Source of the DNA: Vespa crabro
Lineage: Eukaryota > Arthropoda > Insecta > Hymenoptera > Vespidae
Direction of reading: 5' to 3'
NCBI RefSeq assembly: GCF_910589235.1
Contig: NC_060956.1
Coordinates: 10,490,499 to 10,554,498, forward strand
Length of the DNA: 64,000 nucleotides
The notes beneath the pieces are model-generated. The model was not told where the DNA came from and made no database searches. It worked only from the letters and a program-made list of their open reading frames with translations. The translations under genes were made by a program, and so were the position numbers. Positions 41,150 through 53,163 of this stretch are shown one piece after another (the stretch's first letter is position 1; each line of letters begins with the position of its first letter).

Positions 41150-41650
41150 CAAATTTGAGGACAATCGATAGATTTCGATCGGCCCACGTGTCTATACCAG
41201 CGGATAAGAGTATAAACAAAGTAGGGTTACTCTCGCTCTCACAGGTTCGATTATTGGTGCCGGAAGGTTTTCTAGTCGTCAACGGCAATAGACGGCGGCG
41301 TTTTCTCTGGAAAGGCGAAAGTGCGAATAGCAAGAAGCAAAAGACGAAGAAGAAGAAAAGTCGTTGAAAGTCGGGGAGGACGGAGGAGAATGCTCGTCGT
41401 CGGCCGAGGTCGAAACGATCGCCGTGAGCGATAGTCGTTGCGAATAGACGCGAGAAGGATGGCCGATCGTGATGAAGAGCAGGTAGAGGAAGAAGAGGAG
41501 AAGGAGGAGAACAAGATGGTGATGAGGAGGTACGAGAGGCACGAGAAGAAGGAGAGGAAGGAAAAAAAGGAGCCAAAGGAGACCGACGAGTCTACCGACG
41601 AGAATCTCAGGATATTCGAGACTCTTTGCATCTCGTCCCCTCGCAAGGTC
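41150..41650. other. GC-richer island upstream of the coiled-coil gene, candidate promoter region
   Basis: Higher GC than its surroundings, with a CACGTG palindrome at 41185-41190 and several open frames on both strands, none with a recognisable domain. It ends at a long TC/AT repeat. Its position suggests the 5' end or promoter of the coiled-coil gene, but no splice evidence ties them together. Confidence 0.35.
41461..41645 (+). CDS. Weak candidate 5' coding exon of the coiled-coil gene
   Basis: An ATG at 41461 opens a highly charged reading frame (MADRDEEQVEEEEEKEE at its start) that stays open to a possible donor after CGCAAG. Its phase would join the exon beginning at 45074. The donor GTCTAC is poor, a better one nearby (GAG followed by GTACGA, near 41529) is in the wrong phase, and the purine-rich DNA yields charged peptides in any case. 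The segment sits in a GC-richer island 3.4 kb upstream of the first firm exon. It could equally be untranslated leader or promoter sequence. Confidence 0.18.
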
Positions 41651-41735
41651 TACGCATCTCAAAACACGATTCATACACTCTATCGCACCAACTTGAATAT
41701 TGTTCAAGCGCACCTTACTTTCTTTCTCTCATTTT

Positions 41736-41736
41736 T

Positions 41737-41833
<97 letters not shown>
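41736..41833. repeat. Compound (CT)n-(AT)n microsatellite
   Basis: TC repeat that passes directly into a TA repeat at about 41781. Confidence 0.96.
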
Positions 41834-41835
<2 letters not shown>

Positions 41836-43253
41836 TTCTTATATTAAGATATTGCAAAAGAAAATGATTATTTAAGTTTCTTCTTTTTTTAATTTCAATG
41901 TAAAATTATTATTATTTTGAAGATATAAAATCTTTATCAATAAAATATAAAAATCGAGCGTATCATCGAGAAAGTAGTTTACGTTTATCGAATTTTAAGT
42001 TTTGTTATTAAGCTCCATCGAAAATTTCTTCGTGGTTTGATTGAAAAGTTTGTTTTCCTCTTCGTCGTCTATCATAAAAGCGCGTCAGCCCGTCAAAACC
42101 TTTTGGAATTTCATCGTTGTCGGATTTACGAGTGGTTCATTTAATTGATGCGTCGAATCGTAATTTCATAATTTCGTCACGTGTAAGTGTCGTTATTGCG
42201 ACCCTTACACATCGAAACGGTGCTCGCTCTTTTTATTCCCACTTTAATCCTACCTTTCGCTCTCTCTCTCTCTCTCTTTCTATTTCTCTTTCTCTTATTC
42301 ACTTCAATGTGAGGTGCACGAGGTACCCGGCGAAGTGCAAATGTATTGAGTTGCATGCGAATAAGGGTTGCGTTGCCATAGCGTTACACAGAATCGATTT
42401 TAGCAGTTCCACTGAAGGTCCGTGTGTACGCGCCTTTTCGATCCTCCCCACGTGAACGGAGCTTCAATTTATTTATTCTTTCGAGAACCTCCGGTTTCAT
42501 TAAAATTATCTCCCATTCCTATTTCATCGTTCATTCTTTAATCCATATTAGTATCAACAACGAATAATAAACGATTTTATTCAAGTTTCCTCATCGTTTC
42601 GTTCTGTATTCAAAACGAACGAATCGAATTTTTGTATGTCAACTCACGTAAATTTATTAAAATTATATGAGTAACGATATGAAAATTTTTTTTATAAATG
42701 GATAATATATAAAGAAAATTTTATCTTCCTTTGAATTTTTATAGATTTGTATGAAATACGTACATATACACATGTATATATGTGTGTACATTTGTAAATA
42801 TGGATATATGTAAGTATATCGATGATATAATAGTTCGAATTTCATTCGGAAATGTTCCTTCCAAATTTTGAAATTGTCGATAATATATCGATAATCGACA
42901 TATTATCTATTATGTAATAACCCCCTTCTGATAGTAATCGTAAATGATGTTATAAATGCATTCACCTCGTACTTTCTATGATCGTTTTCGTATAAATATA
43001 CGTGCAATACGTGCTAATAGGCATATTTCTAAACAAATTTGTAAGAATACTTAAGTAAGTTCCTTTCACTTTTGTTCTCAAAAAAAGAGAATTTCTATTT
43101 TTGGTAATCTTGAATTAAACGCTATAAAATATATTACATTATATAAGAAAAAACAAAATAAATAAATGTCATTCTTAATTACAAAATTACTTTATCTTTT
43201 GACAATATTTTGACATAATTTATATTTGTTAACTTTTAGTTTATATAATCAAA

Positions 43254-43254
<1 letters not shown>

Positions 43255-43290
<36 letters not shown>
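43255..43290. repeat. (AT)n microsatellite
   Basis: About 18 AT units. Confidence 0.94.
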
Positions 43291-43291
<1 letters not shown>

Positions 43292-43846
43292 TCTATATAA
43301 ATATACTATATACCTACATAAGTATATTATACTATATAAAAAAAAAGTAAAAAATAAAAGTAATTAATTTTTAATTAAAAATAAAAATAACTACTCTTTT
43401 ATTTTTCTCTTTTTACCTTACGCAAGATGTTAATTTCGTGGTTTCCTTTTTGGTTGTACATCATACCGATAGAGTTCAAGAGAGTATATCTTCCATCGTG
43501 TACATCTTATCGTTGATATCAGCGCGTATTCAGAGTCGGGTCGTAGTGACTTTTCGTGTGGAGTATAGAACGACAGTCACATCACCTTTGCTATCCTTAG
43601 TAGACAAGAATACATCTACCGATTCGCTAAGGTTCTTCCGTTTCTTCGCATACATATAGAACAAGAACTACGAACTTTCGTAGAAATTGGCACGAATCGC
43701 TTGAAGTTCAACTATTCAGTCCTTTCGAGAATAAAAACGACGACTATTGCTCATTCGTTCTATTTAAAGTTTGTCAAGAAAATGTGAATTCGATGATAAG
43801 AAGTATTCCATTATAAGTTTATTTAAAAAAAGATAAGACAAATTTT

Positions 43847-43850
<4 letters not shown>

Positions 43851-43888
<38 letters not shown>
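43851..43888. repeat. (AT)n microsatellite
   Basis: About 18 AT units. Confidence 0.94.
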
Positions 43889-44491
43889 TTTTTATTTACA
43901 AATAATTAATTAATAATATACATATATATACATTAATATAAATAAATACTTCATTGCTTTTTTTTTTTATTCATATGCTTAAGACGCCCAATATAATAAA
44001 AGGTACCAATATAATTAAATGTGATTGATGAAACGAAAAAGATTTTTAAGAGAATATTTCTCTTTTAATATTTTTATGAAATAATAATATTTCGTTGTAT
44101 TTGTATTAACGTGTTACGAAAATAGTCTTCTTGAATGAGTCGCGAATTCAAAAAGGTGATTGTTAATGCGTAAGCATTAGTGTCTAAGAAAGATGAAATG
44201 CAATTACTTTTCCTTCCAGTTATTCTATTAAATGAGAAAATATGTTTCAATGGTCGTTGATGGTGTGCGAATAAGATAATCCACATAGTAGAAACAGTGA
44301 TTTTCACTCGGCATTTATGAAGGAGTAGGAGATAAAGGAGAATACGGCCTTCTTCCGCCAAGTAAACTAATTTTTTACTCTTAACGATCAACTTCCCAGA
44401 TGTAGTAATAAATCATTTTAATAAAATCCTCTACAGTAGGAGAGAATTACGATTTATGAATTTATACAATATCTTTCTTTCTCTTACTTTC

Positions 44492-44493
44492 CA

Positions 44494-44532
<39 letters not shown>
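44492..44532. repeat. (TC)n microsatellite
   Basis: TC repeat followed by TTTC units. Confidence 0.94.
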
Positions 44533-45091
44533 CTCTCTTTCTTTATCTATTTTATCTATCCTATAGAAAAATTGTGATTATTTAGCTCTAATTTAACATT
44601 GTAGAAAGTATTAGTCTTTATAAATGACAAATTAGGATTAATATTTTTTAAGAAAAATGAAAATTCTACGAAAAATTTATCGGAGATATCTAAACGATTA
44701 TATGTAATGTAAAAAGTTAAATGTAGAAAGTTGGAATCGATTTAATTGATTTGTCTTGTTATATGTATTATATTTTCATAAATATTATATTCTATATTAT
44801 CTTTATATATCCGTTTTAATTTCATTTTTATATGAATTCATATTTTATAATATATATTCATTTTTATTCAATTTTTAAATACATTAATATTATATTTATA
44901 TATATGTTTTAATTTAGATTTTGAATATAACGATATATTGTATTTTTTTTCACAAAGCTCACGTTCATTTCCGTTCGTCCGTTTCGATTCTTTAAAGTCT
45001 GCGAAGCAGGAATGTGAGAGAAATAAAAGAAGGAAAAGGAAGAAGGTATAAGAATCCCTTTCTTCGTTTATAGTTGGACACAGGGGATGCG

Positions 45092-45414
45092 ATGACTCAC
45101 GACTTGACGACTACATTGAGGAGCGAGCTGGCAGCTCTCGAATACAAGCGAGACAGGCTGATGTTCGAGGTAAAACGATTTCCGTACGGTTCCGACGGCT
45201 AAATCGGTCGGATTATTAATTTAACGGCTTTTCCTTCTTAGCTGCAGGATATGAAAAACACCGTCAGATCAAGGGACCAAAGGGTCGTAGAACTTCAGGT
45301 AGAAGCTGATCAGTTAAGGGAACAAGCTGCCAGACAGAATTCTATCGTTTCCAGTCTAAAGAAACGCATACAGGCGAGATATTTATTTTCTTTTTAATAT
45401 ATCTACGTTTTTAT

Positions 45415-45465
<51 letters not shown>

Positions 45466-48400
45466 ATACTATATATATAAATCTGATTTTGTTTGAAAAT
45501 GATGATTTTTGATTAAGATTCATTTTACTCTTTTTTTCTTTTATTTACTTTATACATATATACTTTATAAATATTTTCTACATTTTTATTAATCTACAGG
45601 AATTGGAAGAGCGAGAGAGAAATCTTTATGCGAGTCAAGGAAGGAACGAGATCACGATACAAGGTCTACAACGAGATGTCAAATATCACGAAGAGAAGGT
45701 CAGGGAATACGAGAGGAAGATTCGACAGCTTGAGCATAATTTCTCCGAGGAGATACAATTAAAAGAACGAGCGAGATTAAATCTTCAGGTATTTTATTTT
45801 TTCTTATATAAATTTATTAAATAGAAAAGTTTTGTTGAAATATGTTTCGTAAATAACAATATTATAATGAGAAATTCTAAACGTATTTCTTATTTTATTT
45901 TCAAAAGTGGGTAATTATTTTAAAGATAATTTGTTTAATTATCTTAATCATATTTTTACAAATTATTGAACGATCAATGTACTAAAACATTCTCATTAAA
46001 ATATTTGAACCTTTGGATATAAAATTTAAATGGAATTATCATTGTTTATTGAAAAATTAATTATTTGCTTCCCGAAATATTGTTGGAAAATTAACGATAT
46101 TTAATTAAATCGCATTCACATTAAAAGGATTTTGTGCGGCGACTGGCACATGCACTGAACGTCGAATACTGTGAAACGGCACATCACAGTCCGGAAGTCG
46201 TTATCCACAAGGCGGAAGAATTGGTGCAAGAAGTGAATCGGTTACGGAACAGAGGCACTACAATCGAAACACAACTTAGCGATATTGAGAATGATTTTCG
46301 AAGTTGCAGGGACTCGCTAGATCGCATTACCACAGAAAAAGAACAACTCCAGAGGCAAGTGTCTACACAACTGGTCGATTTGGAACGCTTACGACAGGTA
46401 TAGTTACAAGAGAAATTAAATGTGCAAAGAACAAAGTTAATTTTTATTATGATACCTATTAATTTATCAATTTTATTTATTAAATCTATTTATAAATAAA
46501 TTACGTTATAATAAAATCAAGTTTGTTATAATTAAATGACATCTATTTATTTATTAATCCAACTAATAAATACAATATTTTATAATTAGAATTTTTATAG
46601 TTTTATCATTTCGGATATTTGTTGTTTTGATTCATAGATAAATGTAATTTAATTGTGTAAACTTTTTATTTATAATGACATTTATTTATAAATCAATTTT
46701 TAAAGATGATTGAAAAAATACTATAATAACTTCAATATGAAGAATCTTAGACAGAGAATGATAAATTAAGAGAAAAAATGTTGATACCAGTGTTAAAGAA
46801 TATGTCATGTTTGTCAGGAGAAAGAATGTCTGGAAATGCAATACAGGGTAGCTGAAAGAGAGATGAACGATCTTAGAGATAAATTGGTGAACGCGAACAG
46901 AAATATAACGAGTGCTACAGGAAATATATCCAATCAGGAAGCAGTGATCTCCCAATTACGAGGTAAATTTTTAATGAATGCTCGTTTCGTTTACGAAATA
47001 CGATTGATTTTTGTTTCTTTTTTTTTTCTTTACAGATGATTTGAAGAATCGCGAAGAAAAAGAACAACGTTTGCAAACAGAACTAAGACACTTATTGGAA
47101 TCTTTAGCGATTCTATTGAGTACACCGAGTAGATTCGTGGAATCTCACGAAAATGCGATAAAAGATCGGATTAGGGAGATCCTTGCCGAAAGCAAAGATC
47201 AAGCATTGGTACTTTGCTTTTATCTGTGATGCATTATTCTGATACTTTAGAAAAGATTTTCATATGCTTTAGATATAAATTCGACTGGTATAAGTATTTT
47301 TTTATTAAAATTTTTTTGATTTTTAAATTTTCTAATTTTTAGAAACTTCAAAACCTACGAGAGAAAGTGAATGCTGCCACGGAATCTGCCAATCGTCAAA
47401 GCGAGATGCTAGAGACCAGTATGATGAAAATGCGACACCTTGAAGAAGAACGATCGAGTCTCGAAGCGAAGATACACAAATTAGATGCTGAATTAACCAG
47501 CTGTGAGCTCACCAAAGAGTCTTTGCGTAGAGACAAACAAACGGTGATCTTACAAAATGTCTTTTATTGTAAACGAAAACGTAAGAAAGAACATAGTGAA
47601 TTATGTTTTTTCCACGAATTTCTTAGTTCACGACGTTTCTCGAACGATTGGGAAAAGCCATGCAAATCGAGGAAATTTCGGAGGACATCGGAATCGAACT
47701 ACAAATTGAATCCTTGCTTGTAAGGGCCGAACAACTCGCCAGATTAGAAACGGATAAATTAGTGGATAAGGTGAAGGACACGATCGATAAATTTTTTATT
47801 TATTATATTTTTTTTTCTAACGACGTTTACAATATCTCTTCTTGTGTCTTCTTCTTCTATTTCAAATCCTATGCAAATTCTACTGTTCGCGTAATCCAGT
47901 ACTTGTACTCCAGCTACACAACATTACCAAGGATTCGTCGTGAGAGATCCTTTCATGAGCTTCCCTCCCCAAAAGACGTAAGCCCAAACTCCAAACCAGT
48001 CGAGAAGAATATTCCTCTTTAGCGCTTTCTCGTGCTTCTCATTTTGAATTTAGCTCCTTTTTACTTCTATTTTTTTATAGTTCCATGCTATCCTGACAGA
48101 ATCCTTCGGCTTTCTCGTGAAATTCGTAGAGATCCAACTCTATCCAACTTTTGCAGGCTTCGTATATAAATAGTACATTAGTTTCTCAAGTATAGTTCCG
48201 GATCGGCTTCTTTTTTTATATTTTCTCATTTTAGATAACTATCTGCACGGAATCTTTGTTTTTTAAAAGTACGCTTATAATAATATATAAAGTTCATATA
48301 AAAGATATAAAATTTACGATAAATTGATCATGATAAAATTCATAAATATAGATCATATATTTTAATTCTATGAATTTTCCATAAGATAATTTTCATCGTT

Positions 48401-49703
48401 TGCAATTCCATCGTACTTTAGACATTAATTATCACAATCCGTTATTTTAAGATTCATCCCTTAGAGAAAATTTTTATTTCATAAATGTTTGTACCTTCAA
48501 ACGTATACGTACTTTTTATTTTGTCACTTAGACGTCTGTGGTTTATCAATTGCAACGACGCGTGAGAACCCTGCGGGAGCAACTGCAAAGACGAGATCTT
48601 CACTTGGATCTTCTGCGTAGAAAACTATCTCTTCAGGAGGACAGCGTGAGAATAAAGTCGTTGTTGCAGAGCGAGAGGGATGAGGCGAATCTCCGGTGAA
48701 TGATGTTGCATCGAATACGGTGAATTAAAACAATGATAAAGAAAAACATATTATCATTTTCTTGATTTTTAGTGCGAAAAAGTTAACGAAGCAGGTCGAA
48801 CGATTGCAATCACAATTGTCGGAAGAAAAATCGCGAAATCGAGAGTTGAGTGCTCAATTAACAGAAGCTGCTGATTACAAGGTATTATATATTTTAATAA
48901 CGAATACATGTATACACGAGAAAGTTGTTCAAATCGTATCACGTAAAGCCTTTTTATGTTGTATTACCTATTTGGTAAAAATTTTTATACGTTAATAGAT
49001 TGGACATTGTAGCTTAATGTTTAAGATACCTATCATTATATGTGCAATCTTTTACCAAGAACAAATTAATTTATTATCAGTGTTTTTATAAAGTAATGTA
49101 AAAGATACGATTTAACCAATTGGCCACCTCAATCATGTCTTCTTTTAAAAGTAATAAATTTACGTATAGAAATAATAAAAAATAATATTAAAAACGGCAT
49201 TATGTATTATTACATTTGTTTTTCAATAAAAACAAAAAAATATTTAAAGATCTATTATTGTAAAAATATAAAATAATATACTGGGTATATTATTTTGTAT
49301 AGGATATATCATAACACATATTATCATAACATGACAGGAGACACAAACACAATAAAAAAAGTAGGTTTAAACATATATATATATATATAAACATCCTATT
49401 TGACATTGTTTCAAAGTTATAGCCATTTTAGTTTCAATAATTCGGAAATTGTAGTTATGTAAATATTTATATCATACACTAAATAAGATCTCATATATAT
49501 ATTTTTAATCCATAGAATTTGTTTATCTATTACATAAATATTAGATCGACCGGAAAGTAATGTCGTTTCTGCGCATGTCGATATTTGATTGTGATTAAAA
49601 ATAAAGACTTGTTAAAAATTTATTCGTTTGAATTTAATTTAAGAAAGCGACATTACTTTCCGATCCCCCTAATACATATTATATATATGTATATGTATGT
49701 ATA

Positions 49704-49757
<54 letters not shown>

Positions 49758-50184
49758 CAGATATATTGATTATTAGATATTATTTATATTCAACAACAAG
49801 AAAAAATTGATAAGAATGACATCTGCTACAATAAGATTAAAAACAACGAATGCTTGTTTTATGTTTCCATGATACAGATAGCGGCATTAGAAAGGAGTAG
49901 GAAGATAGAGGAACTCCAGAAACGTCTCGTAGAAAGCGAGATGTTGAGAACGCGTTATACCAGAAAGCTGTCCATGTTGAAAGAACAAATGAGAACGACG
50001 TCTGAGACGGCTGAGCAAGAAAGATCTATCAACGATCATTCTTTGCAGCTTCTTAGAGATGAGCTGGCGCAGGTGAAGCAAAATCTCACCGAGGTTACTA
50101 GAAGAGAATCTCAGGTAATCACGTATACGCAACAGATTGTAATCAATGATCATAATTTTTTGATATATTCTTGTTAATATTTAT

Positions 50185-50221
<37 letters not shown>

Positions 50222-50281
50222 AATATTTATTCATAAAATATATATATATATATATATATAATGTAAATATTTATTCATAAA

Positions 50282-50315
<34 letters not shown>

Positions 50316-52710
50316 TATTTAGTTATAAGAATATATATATTATATATATGTATGTATGTAAATAATTTTTATAATTTAACTTTATTATAAAATTTTGTAT
50401 AAAAATAACTCTTGGACAAATTTTTATTTCTTTGAAACTTTTATCACAGGACATTTGTCAAATAAGACATTACGTATTCGGCACGCGAAGTCGAATTTAT
50501 GCAATCTTGATTTATAGTGATTCCTTTACAAAACCTACTTGCATTCGACCCCTATAAGAGAATTCGAACGCGGTTCGCTTGGTGATCCGTATTTTCGAAT
50601 TCGATATGTCCGTTAAAATACAGAACCTTTTGACTCTGTCATTTCACGTCGTCCGTAAAATTAGAGCTGAAACGAGACCGTAAAAGCATCCTCTTTATTT
50701 GTCAAAATTAATTCCTATACGGAGCACTTACAAAATATTCGTCACTTTTCTTGTGATATATTACGCCTAGAGAATAAACTATTTCTTTATTTTCCTGACT
50801 CATCTTTTTTCATAGGCATATGTTTGCTTTAACGCATGAGTAGTATCTGAAAATACATAAAGTAGAAGAGATCTTTCATATAAAAAAAAAGTAGAATAAA
50901 GACAAGAGAGAATAGAAACACGTATCGTGATGTCGCGATATAACATCTTATTCGTTCTCATTGATATAATTAACAATCAATTTAAATCATTTTATCTGAT
51001 ATAGATGATCGAATATATGAAGAACAGTGATCCTTTTGATGTTTTTGTAAGACAAGAATCTCGTTGACGATCTAGAGTTAGTAACGTTACTTCTCGAGTC
51101 AGAGGCCAAACGGACTCGTTAATTCATTGAAGCAATCTCACCGACTACGCGCAGATGACATCCATTCGCGTTATTGCTACTCGCTCTCTCGTCGGTCACA
51201 TAAAGCTACTCTTCAAGAGAAGGCAAAACTTTGTCTCCTTCTTTTTCGTAACGAATACGACATCGTCGTTTGTCGATCTTCATTCGAGTCACGTTCGCAT
51301 TCACCGAAGGTACTTTGAAACGACTCGCGAAACCGTCTCTTACTTTTCTTCTAGCACGTGCCAGTCACTAGTCAACGAATTACGAATTCGATGGAACTTT
51401 TCGATGGTACTTGCAAAATAATACTTCTTTTTTTTTTCTCTTGGTTCTATAAGTATGTATAAAAATTATTTTTAATGAAAAATTTTATAACGTAATATTT
51501 TAATCTCTTACATTCACATAAAGAACATTCATTTGCATATAAGTATAATAAATATATTTATTTAGATTTTAATATATCTAGATAGATTTCCTTATGATTA
51601 ACCAACGTTACTCAAAATAACTTTAATCGACGGAGCGTCAAAAAAAAAGGATGCTCTGTGATCGTTCGAACGAATTAGACCCCTGTAATTTTTATCGAGA
51701 CCTTTTCTTACCCTTGAACATGAATGAAAATGTTAGGTCGCAAACGTTAATCCTAACCCAGAATAGAAGAATCGATTTTCGATAGGTCCTTGGTATCTTT
51801 GATTATTTCAATTCATCCCAACGTAAAGCAATTTTCGACGATCTAACTTGTGATAGTGAATGTTCCTATAGTAGTTGTATGCATAGATATATCTATACAA
51901 CAACTTGCAAATCGTTCATATCCTATTTTAGTTGCAGAGCTTCCGCGTCTCCATAGTGAAATTATTGTCGGAGCCAATCTGCACTCCCGATTACGAGATC
52001 ATTACGCGACTGCAGAAAATGGTGGCAGCTCATCGCGACTTCACCATGCTCTCGCGTAGATACGACGAACCACTGGAAACGAGTCCCTCAAGGTGCACGA
52101 GGTAATCCTTGTTAAATATTAACGAGATAGGGAATAACTTTGAGAACGAGCGTGTTCTTGCCGTCCTAAGCAGGAAAATACGAAGATCGTTCTCTATACT
52201 TTCAGAGTTGGAAATATTCTATAGAAAATAAATTCTTGTATTATCTTTTCTTCCATCTTTCTTTGTACCTCGTTAATTCTATCTAAGGAGAAGAAACTTC
52301 AACGAGATTACACTGTTATAATTTCAACGAAGAAATTTTAAATTAGTAAATCATTCAATGATTTAAATTGTATATTGTTTTTATTGAAATTAAAGTAAGA
52401 TCGATTTTCCATTTAAAGAATTTCATTTGGAATTCTTTATGCAGTTGCGTGTATATAATATATATAATAAATATAATAAAAATGCACACCTTTATGCTAG
52501 GTATGTATTTTTTACAATCATCAACTAAAATATTGAATTTATTAAAAAATTGTTCATAGCATTCATCAGATTCATTCGATTCATCCACCAAGGTCACCCG
52601 GTTCTCGATGTACGCGTTACGAAGACAGCGGATTTGCAGATCCACCAGATTTACATGACATCGAGGAGGATTTTAACAAGAGACCCGTAAGGAGTAGCCT
52701 ACTTCCGTGA
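45092..52710 (+). CDS. Coiled-coil protein, CCDC170-like (thirteen exons)
   Basis: Coding exons: 45092-45169 (acceptor at 45073), 45242-45373, 45600-45788, 46128-46397, 46818-46962, 47036-47208, 47343-47543, 47627-47770, 48532-48695, 48773-48881, 49878-50114, 51932-52101 and 52560-52710. Phases match at every junction and the product is 720 aa. It is almost entirely charged heptad coiled coil (for example KKRIQELEERERNL), broken by four short hydrophobic modules and ending in a non-coiled acidic tail (YEDSGFADPPDLHDIEEDF). There is no signal peptide or membrane segment. Length and the pattern of coils interrupted by FLxxL modules fit CCDC170, a microtubule-associated protein of about 715 aa in humans; rootletin-type proteins are the alternative. 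Family naming is from memory. Intron 2 uses a GC donor. The exon opens in frame from 45074, so a further upstream exon is possible; ATG 45092 is the first in-frame start seen. No close AATAAA follows; the nearest seen is at 53686. Confidence 0.85.
45374..45599 (+). other. Intron 2 of the coiled-coil gene, GC-AG type
   Basis: The exon must end at ATACAG because the frame runs into TAA a few codons later and no GT donor lies before that stop. The intron therefore starts GCGAGA and ends TCTACAG. Joining there gives SLKKRIQELEERERNL, a seamless heptad run. The intron also holds an (AT)n tract at about 45411-45462. Confidence 0.75.
49541..49672. mobile_element. Mariner-derived MITE, copy A (in intron 10 of the coiled-coil gene)
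   Basis: A 132-bp element with near-perfect inverted ends of about 25 bp (TTAGATCGACCGGAAAGTAA on the left; TTAGGGGGATCGGAAAGTAA read inward from the right), flanked by TA at 49539-49540 and 49673-49674. It has no coding capacity. The TTAGG...AAAGTAAT... end resembles Hsmar1-type mariner termini. It nearly duplicates the element at 57.5 kb. It lies in the 48882-49877 intron and does not touch the splice sites. Confidence 0.9.
49679..49754. repeat. (AT)n microsatellite next to MITE copy A
   Basis: AT and ATGT units starting a few bases after the MITE; both lie in intron 10 of the coiled-coil gene. Confidence 0.94.
50173..50350. repeat. AT-rich minisatellite, period about 58 bp, three to four copies
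   Basis: A unit of roughly AATATAAATATTTATTCAT followed by AAAA and a TA run recurs at about 50173, 50217, 50261 and 50308. It lies in intron 11 of the coiled-coil gene. Confidence 0.85.
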
Positions 52711-53117
52711 CGTCGGCCAAGATTCAACGTTTGAACGGTTGTTCGTTTGAATCAATGACAACAGTCTCTGATCGTCGATCTCCGCTTCTTATTAGATTTA
52801 TGTACGGACGAAACGATGCGTAAAGCGAACTGTTTATATCGTCTAAACGGACGACTTCTACGATCGTTTTCCTGAAACTTGAAAGAAAACATTTCTTGCA
52901 TATGAACAATATTACTTTGCCACGATCATTGAAATGATTTATCTTTTCTAATAACAAATACCCATTACGTTATAATTTGCTGATAACATAAAATGTAAGT
53001 CAAAGATCTAATCTAAAAACATGAAGTTGAAAATTTTAACAAATGAAAGTAATCAAATGTTCATATATGTATATATATATTGTTATACATTATCTATGAT
53101 TATTAATAATAATCTAT

Positions 53118-53118
53118 G

Positions 53119-53163
<45 letters not shown>
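53118..53163. repeat. (ATT)n microsatellite
   Basis: About 15 ATT units, about 400 bp after the stop codon of the coiled-coil gene. Confidence 0.96.

Larger units (their letters stand above)
41834..45073. other. Region 5' of the firm exons of the coiled-coil gene
   Basis: Intergenic or first intron. Three microsatellites and no convincing exon. The acceptor TTCGTTTATAG at 45063-45073 closes it. Confidence 0.6.

Noticed and set aside
41031..41713. Three overlapping minus-strand frames of 124-181 codons
   Set aside because: S/P/L/F-rich antisense of a purine-rich segment, terminating in an AT repeat, with no domains.
33737..45169. Idea that the helicase gene is nested in a first intron of a full-length rootletin gene
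   Set aside because: The coiled-coil product of about 720 aa matches a complete CCDC170-size protein, and no coil-coding exons were found upstream in the window. Only cDNA could revive it.
47771..48022. Open extension of exon 8 of the coiled-coil gene
   Set aside because: The frame continues past the donor at 47771 with an F/Y/S-rich peptide unlike the coil; splicing to 48532 restores the heptad pattern. A retained-intron isoform cannot be excluded.
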